From: an uncultured Caulobacterales bacterium
Lineage (GTDB): Bacteria > Pseudomonadota > Alphaproteobacteria > Caulobacterales > Maricaulaceae
Assembly (NCBI GenBank): GCA_937981945.1
Contig: CALJNJ010000152.1
Coordinates: forward strand, 1 to 12,152
DNA: 12,152 bases
Reading direction: 5' to 3'
This document shows positions 7,554 through 12,152 of this stretch, piece after piece. A program made the position numbers and the translations under genes. Position 1 is the first letter of the stretch; the number at the start of each line of letters is the position of its first letter. Below the pieces are notes generated by a model. That model was not told the origin of the DNA. It ran no database searches and was given only the letters and a program-made list of their open reading frames with translations.

Positions 7554-7940
7554 ATGACGTTTAAACGTGTAATATCTTCGGTTTTAGCAGCTTCAGCGCT
7601 GACATTGGGCGCTGTCGGGACAATGTCTGTTGTCAGCACGGCGGCCCAGGCACAATCCACAAATGCCAAGCAAATTGTAGATCAGGCGAAAAATTCAGGT
7701 CTTATCGGCGAAACTGTCGCCGGCTATCTGGCCGTCGTTGATAATACGGCTGATGCGTCAGTCATTGACGCCATGAATGAGATCAATATTCGCCGGAAAT
7801 CCCTGTATACGCGCCTGGCCCGTGAGCAAAATGTGCAAATCGAAGTGGTAGCAAAACTGACCGGTGAAAAAGTGCTGAGAAACGCAAAACCGGGTCAAAA
7901 AATCCTGGGCGAAGACGGCCGCTGGAAAACCGCAGGCTGA
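7554..7940 (+). CDS. ydbL: YdbL-like periplasmic protein (DUF1318)
   Basis: The product has 128 residues. A Sec signal peptide (residues ~1-34) ends at an AQA site before Q-S-T-N. The mature domain shows the YdbL/DUF1318 landmarks: Q-A-K-N-SGLIGETVAGYLAVV, a central IN-x-RRKSLYTRLA helix, and the end AKPGQKILGEDGRWK. E. coli YdbL has the equivalents GRVGETFYGYL, IN-x-ERK and AKPGEYVQG-x-NGKW. In E. coli the protein is periplasmic and acts as a chaperone-like regulator that limits YnbE multimerisation and so tunes YdbH-YnbE bridge formation. AAGGA at 7542-7546 overlaps the ynbE stop codon and lies seven bases before ATG 7554, so the two small genes are almost certainly co-translated. It is the last gene of this operon; 81 bp separate it from the chpT start. 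Confidence 0.92.
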   Translation: MTFKRVISSVLAASALTLGAVGTMSVVSTAAQAQSTNAKQIVDQAKNSGLIGETVAGYLAVVDNTADASVIDAMNEINIRRKSLYTRLAREQNVQIEVVAKLTGEKVLRNAKPGQKILGEDGRWKTAG

Positions 7941-7941
7941 A

Positions 7942-7957
7942 TTTAACCTTCGTTAAC
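7942..7957 (+). promoter_or_regulatory. Candidate CtrA-like site upstream of chpT
   Basis: TTTA-N7-TTAAC matches the CtrA consensus TTAA-N7-TTAAC at all but one position and keeps the seven-base spacing. It sits 65 bp before the chpT ATG at 8022. The same bases can also be read as TTAA-N6-TTAAC, which has the wrong spacing. A GATTC (8013-8017) follows just upstream of the start codon. A 6-bp stem-loop, TTGCTT/AAGCAA at 7983-7999, lies between and may be a weak end signal for the ydbL operon or part of the chpT leader. Confidence 0.35.
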
Positions 7958-8021
7958 TTTTGATTTACCGCTCCGGTTGAGTTTGCTTAATTCAAGCAAT
8001 ATTCAATGTTCGGATTCGGTC

Positions 8022-8693
8022 ATGAGCGATAACCCCGTAAAATTAACACCCGCTGATTTGGCAGCGCTGATGTGCGCCCGTATTTGTCATGATCTGGTCA
8101 GTCCGATCGGAGCCCTCGGGACCGCCCTTGAAGTCCTCGCGGATGACAATAATGAAGACATGCATGAAGATGCCATGGATTTGGTTAAAACCTCTGCCGG
8201 TCAGGCGTCCGACAAGCTGAAGTTTTTGCGATTGGCCTTCGGCGCAGGAACCTCTGCGCCCGGCGTTATCGGGACCGAACAAATCAAGACTTTGGTCAAT
8301 GATATGTATGGCAGCGGAAAAGCCAATTTACTTTGGGACGTTGACAGTGAGGGCCTGGATAAAACCCATGCCCGCTTGCTTTTAAATTTGGTCATGATCG
8401 CCATTCAAAGTATTCCGCGCGGCGGAGATCTGACCATCGGCGCCAATCAAGCAGCGGACGCCACGATTCTGACCCTGACGGCAGAAGGCCCCAAGGCGCG
8501 CATTTATGACGAGATTCACAAAGCTCTGAAAGGCGGCGCGCCGGAGGACGGATTTGACGGCCGAACCATACAGCCGTTCTACACCGGAATGATGGTGCGT
8601 CAGCTCAAGGGCCGTGTTGATTTTGTGCTCGACGGAGAGAAGGCGACTTTGACGGCTTTTCTGCCGGGACGCGCCGCCCAATCGGCCGCCTGA
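8022..8693 (+). CDS. chpT: Histidine phosphotransferase ChpT
   Basis: The product has 223 residues from ATG 8022. ChpT dimers accept phosphate from the hybrid kinase CckA on one histidine and pass it to CtrA and CpdR, which control replication, division and motility genes in Alphaproteobacteria. The DHp-like helix is clear: DLAALMCARICHDLVSP, with H23 followed by D, as in the family's CHDL-x-SP-x-GA motif. The second helix (D-A-M-D-L-V-K-T-SA) and LRLAFGA also fit. The C-terminal half keeps a kinase-type fold without an ATP-binding N-box, as expected, since ChpT does not bind ATP. It ends in the typical strand-rich V-R-Q-L-K-G-R-V-D-F segment. Start choice: an in-frame TTG at 7977 would add 15 residues, but that stretch contains a stem-loop and looks like leader. 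Both starts have weak ribosome sites. It is followed by a CheA-like/CheY/CheR set after 113 bp. Confidence 0.9.
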   Translation: MSDNPVKLTPADLAALMCARICHDLVSPIGALGTALEVLADDNNEDMHEDAMDLVKTSAGQASDKLKFLRLAFGAGTSAPGVIGTEQIKTLVNDMYGSGKANLLWDVDSEGLDKTHARLLLNLVMIAIQSIPRGGDLTIGANQAADATILTLTAEGPKARIYDEIHKALKGGAPEDGFDGRTIQPFYTGMMVRQLKGRVDFVLDGEKATLTAFLPGRAAQSAA

Positions 8694-8717
8694 TTATTTC
8701 GAGAAGTTAGGCCGGTC

Positions 8718-8733
8718 TTTAGGCCATTTTAAC
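8718..8733 (+). promoter_or_regulatory. Candidate CtrA-like site upstream of the pseudo-CheA operon
   Basis: TTTA-GGCCATT-TTAAC keeps the CtrA spacing with one mismatch in the first half-site, the same form as the site upstream of chpT. It overlaps the second copy of a 7-bp direct repeat, TTAGGCC, at 8707-8713 and 8719-8725 (12-bp period). The site is 74 bp before ATG 8807. Confidence 0.35.
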
Positions 8734-8770
8734 GATTTCAAAGCTATCCCTGACCCATATTCAGCCGGTT

Positions 8771-8794
8771 GCCCGTTTGCGAATCACAACGGGC
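8771..8794 (+). promoter_or_regulatory. Perfect inverted repeat in the leader of the pseudo-CheA gene
   Basis: GCCCGTT (8771-8777) and AACGGGC (8788-8794) are perfect complements around a 10-base loop that contains GAATC. The right arm ends three bases before the ribosome site (GAGG at 8798-8801). No T-run follows. It could be an RNA hairpin affecting initiation or a protein-binding palindrome. Confidence 0.4.
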
Positions 8795-8797
8795 TAT

Positions 8798-8801
8798 GAG
8801 G
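8798..8801 (+). promoter_or_regulatory. Ribosome binding site fixing the start of the pseudo-CheA gene
   Basis: GAGG with five bases before ATG 8807. The alternative TTG at 8777 lies inside the inverted repeat and has no comparable site, so ATG 8807 is preferred. Confidence 0.55.
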
Positions 8802-8806
8802 ACCCT

Positions 8807-9727
8807 ATGAGCCAAAGATGCGGAGATGACTTAATCGCTGCGCGCAGATTCACGGATCTGTGCCAAGCGTACATGTCCGAAATGTTCTCAGGGGAGGCGC
8901 TCGATTTCACGGATGTCGTTTCAAAACTGGCCGAGATTCAGAGCGGCGCGAAACTTATGCACGCCCGCTCAATTTATAAATCGGCTCAAACGGTGATCGA
9001 GGATTTGACCAAGCGTCAATCGGCCGATTCTTGCGCAAATTCCGTCCTCGTTTTGCAAAAACTTATTCGGCAATATGAAGCCGGATTATCGGAAATCGCG
9101 CCCGTCGTGCAAAAACCCGCTGCCTTGCCGGAAACCCCTAAAGGTCCGGCTGTGGTCAGCGAGATGGCCCAAATGCAAACGGCGGCTGATAATTTGCGGC
9201 CCTTATTGAAATTCGCAGATGAAACTGAAAAACCCGGATTGGTCCGTTTGCTCAGCTTGGCCGCCAATGACAGAGCCCCGCGTCCCGGACGCCGGGAAAA
9301 ATTTGAAATGATTATGCCCGGCCTGACCAATCACTGGCTGCGTCTGGCCCGCGCCAATGATAAAAGCATCAGCGTATCCGTATCGTCCGCTGAGACGGCG
9401 CTGGAATCGACTGTTCTGAGACAGCTGGAAACAAAGCTCAAAACCATTGGCGAGACTTTGATCTTGAGCTGTATTGATTTGCCGGATGAGCGGGCACAGC
9501 AAGGGCTCAGCCGCTCGGCGCATTTGGCCGTGACCGCCAAAACCAACGGGCAATATATGGATGTTTTGCTGAGCTGCGATGCGTGCCTGCCAAGCGGGTT
9601 CTCATTTGAGCCGTCAGGGGATAATCTGCCCGTTACGATTTCTGAAGATAACGGCACGATCCGTGTCGAGATTTACAGACTGCCTGCTGCTGAAACTGCG
9701 ACCGAAATTCGCGAGGCAGTTCTATGA
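8807..9727 (+). CDS. Degenerate, truncated CheA-like protein (predicted pseudokinase)
   Basis: The product has 306 residues and no annotation I recognise by name. By eye, its C-terminal half follows the CheA P3-P4 pattern: WLRLARANDKSISVSV and T-A-L-ES-T-V-LRQL mirror CheA's RDLA-x-ELGK and the TELD-x-x-VLE-x-L stretch. ILSCIDLPDERAQQG mirrors HLVRN-x-x-DHGIE-x-PE-x-R-x-x-AG. The last strands, VTISEDNGTIRVEIYRLP, mirror the CheA G-x-GT-x-F-x-I-x-LP end. Key ATP-site residues are missing: the N-box Asn is Ser221, the His after Asp224 is lost, and the DDG loop reads CDACLPSG. The helical N-terminus (~10-98) resembles P1/Hpt, but AEIQSG (42-47) stands where AHTLKG would be, with Glu43 at the phospho-His. 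A Pro/Ala linker (~99-118) follows. No P2 or CheW-like P5 is present. Its last bases overlap the next gene by ATGA. Likely a non-catalytic scaffold or docking protein; this assignment is inference. Confidence 0.8.
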   Translation: MSQRCGDDLIAARRFTDLCQAYMSEMFSGEALDFTDVVSKLAEIQSGAKLMHARSIYKSAQTVIEDLTKRQSADSCANSVLVLQKLIRQYEAGLSEIAPVVQKPAALPETPKGPAVVSEMAQMQTAADNLRPLLKFADETEKPGLVRLLSLAANDRAPRPGRREKFEMIMPGLTNHWLRLARANDKSISVSVSSAETALESTVLRQLETKLKTIGETLILSCIDLPDERAQQGLSRSAHLAVTAKTNGQYMDVLLSCDACLPSGFSFEPSGDNLPVTISEDNGTIRVEIYRLPAAETATEIREAVL

Positions 9728-10095
9728 AAAACTGCCTGGTTGTCGATAATTCAAAAATGATCCGCCGGGTCGCCGGCCGCATTCTATCTGAGCTCAAGTT
9801 CAATACGGATGAGGCGGAAAACGGTCAGGAAGCTTTGTCCCAATGCCGGACAAAAATGCCGGACGTTGTTTTAGTAGACTGGAATATGCCGGTCATGGAC
9901 GGGCTGACCTTCGTCAAGGCTTTGCGTCAGGAACCCAACGGTCAGAAGCCGATTGTCTTATTTTGCACGGCAGAACGCGACGTGGTCAAAATCGCTCAGG
10001 CCTTGGAAGCCGGCGCCGACGAATATATCATGAAGCCCTTTGACAGCGATATTATCGCCAGCAAATTTCAGCAAGCGGGGCTCCTGGCAGCATGA
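9724..10095 (+). CDS. Single-domain CheY-like response regulator
   Basis: The product has 123 residues, a receiver domain alone with no output domain. Landmarks are phospho-acceptor D52 in LVDWNMPVMDG, switch residue T82 in LFCTAE, Y101 in the switch aromatic position and K104 in MKPF. It begins LVVDNSKMIRRVAGRIL, a typical CheY-class first helix. The acidic pocket reads D8-N9, where CheY-class proteins usually have two acidic residues. The position equivalent to CheY D13, which coordinates Mg2+, is therefore Asn, and phosphorylation may be weaker or differently tuned. The start codon is embedded in the ATGA overlap with the pseudo-CheA gene, with GAGG at 9713-9716. Its own stop overlaps the cheR start in the same way. 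Possible phosphodonors are the CckA/ChpT branch or a CheA elsewhere in the genome; the pseudo-CheA itself appears unable to phosphorylate it. Confidence 0.92.
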   Translation: MKNCLVVDNSKMIRRVAGRILSELKFNTDEAENGQEALSQCRTKMPDVVLVDWNMPVMDGLTFVKALRQEPNGQKPIVLFCTAERDVVKIAQALEAGADEYIMKPFDSDIIASKFQQAGLLAA

Positions 10096-11006
10096 GCAAC
10101 GTTCTGAGCCTCAAGACCAGTTATTATGAAGCCCTCAAACGTCTGACCCTTGAGTTGGCCGGCGTGAATTTAGGCGATGATCATGCCTTTTTGGTTGAGA
10201 CCCGGCTGAGCGCGTTGGCGCGCCAGGAAGGCTATCAAAATCTGACGCAAATGATTGATGATCTGTTCGGGCAGGGCCAAACCCGTCTGGCCATTCGTGT
10301 GGTCTCGGCCCTCTTGGAGCGCGATACCCATTTTAACCCGGACCCGGTCGGAATTGAAACCTTCGAAACCCTTCTTTTGCCGGAACTTTATAAAGCCAAT
10401 CCGCTGGCCAAATTGAGGGTTCTGTCATTTGCCTGCAGTAGCGGGCAGGAGCCATATTCACTGTCTATCGCGGTGGATAAATTTCTCAAAGACAAAGAAA
10501 ATTTCAGTGTTGAAATCCTGGGCGTCGATTATCCGTCACCGGCATTGAGCCGCGCGAAAGAGGGCAAGTACACCCATTTCGAAGTTCAGCGCGGATTACC
10601 GATCAGAGATCTGATCACCTATTTTGACCGCGCCGGTGAAGACTGGATTGTAAAGCCCTCTATCAGTCAGCGCGTATCCTTTGAAGAGTTCCATTTATTG
10701 TCAAAGCCTGACGGGCTGGGTCAGTTTGATGTGGTCCTGTTCAGAAACAGCTTGGCGCATTACTCATCGCCCGCCCGTATTCGGGTCATCAGAAGTCTGG
10801 CGTCCGTTGTGAAACATGAAGGCTATTTGATGTTTGGGTCAGAGGAAAAACTGCCGACGACCAATCACAATTTTGATATTGTTCCCAACCGGCCGAATGT
10901 TCTGAAGAAACATGCGGAGGAAATAATCCCTCCGCCGGAAATAGAGCTGCCGAAAGCGCCGCCCAAAGAATATCAACCGGGCCAAAGTCCGGCCGAACGG
11001 GCCTAA
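10092..11006 (+). CDS. cheR: CheR-type protein-glutamate methyltransferase, divergent active-site motif
   Basis: The product has 304 residues. CheR enzymes transfer methyl groups from S-adenosylmethionine to receptor glutamates in chemotaxis. The helical N-terminal domain spans ~10-75. The Rossmann core follows: SFACSSGQEPYS (112-123, SAM loop; canonical SAGCSTG-x-EPYS), VDYPSPALSRAKEGKY (145-160), QRGLP and YF, then DVVLFRN (213-219) and the closing FGSEE. Two motifs depart from the norm. The T-x-FFRD signature before the core reads T79-HFNPD, losing the Arg that contacts SAM and substrate in E. coli CheR. RNVLIYF reads RNSLAHYS. The last ~35 residues are a Pro-rich tail without a receptor-binding pentapeptide. 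It starts inside the ATGA that ends the CheY-like gene, with a poor ribosome site, so it probably relies on coupling. No receptor, CheB, CheW or intact CheA is encoded nearby. Confidence 0.9.
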   Translation: MSNVLSLKTSYYEALKRLTLELAGVNLGDDHAFLVETRLSALARQEGYQNLTQMIDDLFGQGQTRLAIRVVSALLERDTHFNPDPVGIETFETLLLPELYKANPLAKLRVLSFACSSGQEPYSLSIAVDKFLKDKENFSVEILGVDYPSPALSRAKEGKYTHFEVQRGLPIRDLITYFDRAGEDWIVKPSISQRVSFEEFHLLSKPDGLGQFDVVLFRNSLAHYSSPARIRVIRSLASVVKHEGYLMFGSEEKLPTTNHNFDIVPNRPNVLKKHAEEIIPPPEIELPKAPPKEYQPGQSPAERA

Positions 11007-12151
11007 CGAACCGCTAAGAATAAATTGCTGCCGTCCCGTTCAACGGAGAGGGCAAACGGTCCGTCTTTACCGTCTGTCGCGCTTTCAAATTCGTCCAAAT
11101 CGGAAACTTTCACACTGCCGACTTTTCGGATGATGTCGCCTTTGCGTAATCCGGCTCTGTGAGCTTTGGAGCCGGGAATGACGCCCGAGACCAAGACACC
11201 GTCACTGCCGTCCCGAAGTTCCATATCAGACGGAATATTGGTCAGATCAGCGCCGGAAAAGGATTGCGACTTTGCCGATGAGGTTGACGCGCTCCCGGAT
11301 GAGGTTTCGCTGTTGTCTTTATCCTCAGAGGCTTCGACCGTGATACGGGTGGTTCTGCGCCGCCCGTCCCGTAAATAGGTCAGATCAGCTCTTGTTCCCG
11401 GTTGAACCAGGCCCACGGCATTTCTGATGTCATTGGAGTTCTTAATGTCATCGCCGTTAAACCCGATGATGATGTCTCCGGATTCAAGACCCGCTCTTGA
11501 TGCCGGACTGTCATCGGTGACGTCATTAACGAGCGCGCCGTTCAGCGTGCTCAGACCCATGGCCTGCTGAAGCGCAGGATCGATGTCTCTGATGGTGACG
11601 CCGATGCGCCCCCGGCGAACTTCGCCGTAGGACACTAATTGATCCATTACGTTTTTGGCGATTTTCACCGGCACGGCAAAGCCGATACCGTTATTGCCGC
11701 CCGAACGGGAAATAATCATGGTGTTAATCCCGATCAATTCGCCCTTGGAATTAATCAGAGCGCCGCCGGAGTTTCCGGGATTAATGGACGCGTCGGTCTG
11801 AATCATGTCCTGCAGGCGATCCCCGCCTTGGACGTAGCGCCCGGTGGCGCTGACAATGCCGGAGGTAACCGTATGTTCAAAGCCAAACGCATTTCCGATG
11901 GCAATCACGTAATCGCCGACCCGTGTTGAATCATCCTGCGCGAAGTCCAGTTCCCGCAGATTGGAGGCATTGATTTTCAGCACGGCTATATCCGTACTGT
12001 CATCGCCGCCGACTAATGTGGCCTCGACTTCTCTTTTGTCTTTGAGGGTCACAATGATTTCTTCAGCGTCATTGACCACATGATGATTGGTCAGAACATA
12101 GCCTTGGGCCGCGTCCACAATGACGCCGGATCCGATCGATCCGCTCGGTCT
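11003..12151 (-). CDS. degP: Do/HtrA family periplasmic serine protease (5' end beyond the window)
   Basis: The frame is open to the window edge, where it reads SGSIGSGVIVDAAQGYVLTN, so the GTG at 12118 is internal and the signal peptide and start lie outside. This is the DegP/DegQ-type chaperone-protease of the envelope stress response. Counting from that GTG, the trypsin-like triad is complete: H13 in TNHHVV, D43 in STDIAVLK and S117 in NPGNSGGAL. PDZ1 spans about 165-260 (RRGRIGV start, SPASRAGLESGDII ligand groove). A Ser/Thr-rich linker (~262-287) follows, then PDZ2 (~288-371) with GSKAHRAGLRKGDII. The order protease-PDZ-PDZ is that of DegP/MucD proteins. Its TAG stop overlaps the cheR TAA by four bases on the opposite strand. 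It is probably not functionally tied to the chemotaxis-like genes; it fits the envelope theme of the window. Confidence 0.93.
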   Translation of the reverse strand, partial: RPSGSIGSGVIVDAAQGYVLTNHHVVNDAEEIIVTLKDKREVEATLVGGDDSTDIAVLKINASNLRELDFAQDDSTRVGDYVIAIGNAFGFEHTVTSGIVSATGRYVQGGDRLQDMIQTDASINPGNSGGALINSKGELIGINTMIISRSGGNNGIGFAVPVKIAKNVMDQLVSYGEVRRGRIGVTIRDIDPALQQAMGLSTLNGALVNDVTDDSPASRAGLESGDIIIGFNGDDIKNSNDIRNAVGLVQPGTRADLTYLRDGRRRTTRITVEASEDKDNSETSSGSASTSSAKSQSFSGADLTNIPSDMELRDGSDGVLVSGVIPGSKAHRAGLRKGDIIRKVGSVKVSDLDEFESATDGKDGPFALSVERDGSNLFLAVR

Positions 12152-12152
12152 G

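Noticed and set aside
7943..7957. TTAA-N6-TTAAC reading of the chpT upstream site as a full CtrA box
   Set aside because: Spacing is six instead of seven; the overlapping TTTA-N7-TTAAC reading was kept instead, at low confidence.
7977..8021. TTG start extending ChpT by 15 residues
   Set aside because: The stretch holds a TTGCTT/AAGCAA stem-loop, has no clear ribosome site, and ChpT proteins normally begin close to the DLAA segment.
8710..8730. GGCC/GGCC hairpin followed by TTTT as a chpT terminator
   Set aside because: The stem is only four base pairs and the T-run is short; the direct-repeat reading is stronger.
8777..8806. TTG start extending the pseudo-CheA by 10 residues
   Set aside because: It lies at the edge of the left arm of the inverted repeat, and ATG 8807 has a well-spaced GAGG.
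12116..12118. GTG as the start of the Do-type protease
   Set aside because: The frame continues to the window edge with conserved family sequence (GSGVIVDA), so the true start is outside.
1..12152. CRISPR arrays, tRNA genes, insertion sequences, phage genes
   Set aside because: No regularly spaced repeats, cloverleaf-like segments, transposase motifs or terminal inverted repeats were seen.

Overview
The window looks like a stretch of an alphaproteobacterial chromosome, probably from a Caulobacter- or Hyphomonas-like lineage. The main marker is a ChpT histidine phosphotransferase, a component of the alphaproteobacterial CckA-ChpT-CtrA phosphorelay. CtrA-type boxes (TTAA-N7-TTAAC and one-mismatch versions) in three intergenic regions agree with this. 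Coding density is very high. I see no tRNA, rRNA, CRISPR array, insertion sequence or phage gene.

Layout. (1) 1-1903, plus strand: the 3' part of a large FG-GAP/VCBS beta-propeller protein with a C-terminal ASPIC/UnbV domain, overlapping a six-helix membrane protein of unknown function that starts with TTG. (2) 1900-3978, minus strand: an envelope pair made of an M23 metallopeptidase with an N-terminal membrane anchor and, downstream, a DUF4282-type membrane protein with a histone-H1-like Lys/Ser/Thr tail. (3) 3979-4188: divergent intergenic region with a CtrA box that matches the consensus when read toward the peptidase gene. (4) 4189-7940, plus strand: a ydbH-ynbE-ydbL operon. In E. coli this trio builds a lipid-conducting bridge between inner and outer membranes. 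(5) 8022-11006, plus strand: chpT, then a three-gene translationally coupled set: a protein I read as a degenerate, truncated CheA-like pseudokinase, a single-domain CheY-like receiver and a CheR-type methyltransferase. (6) 11003-12151, minus strand: a Do/HtrA serine protease lacking its N-terminus in this window.

Themes. Groups 2, 4 and 6 are envelope maintenance: peptidoglycan cutting, lipid transport and periplasmic quality control. Group 5 is signalling. Its most interesting member is the pseudo-CheA. It keeps the shape of the CheA P1 and ATPase regions but has lost the phospho-His, the N-box Asn and the G-box residues, and it ends before any CheW-like domain. Its neighbours also have altered active-site motifs (CheY-like D8-N9, CheR THFNPD), and no receptor, CheW, CheB or complete CheA is present here. 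CtrA-like boxes precede both chpT and the pseudo-CheA operon, so the set may belong to the cell-cycle/motility circuit that ChpT feeds.

All identifications come from reading motifs by eye, with no database search.
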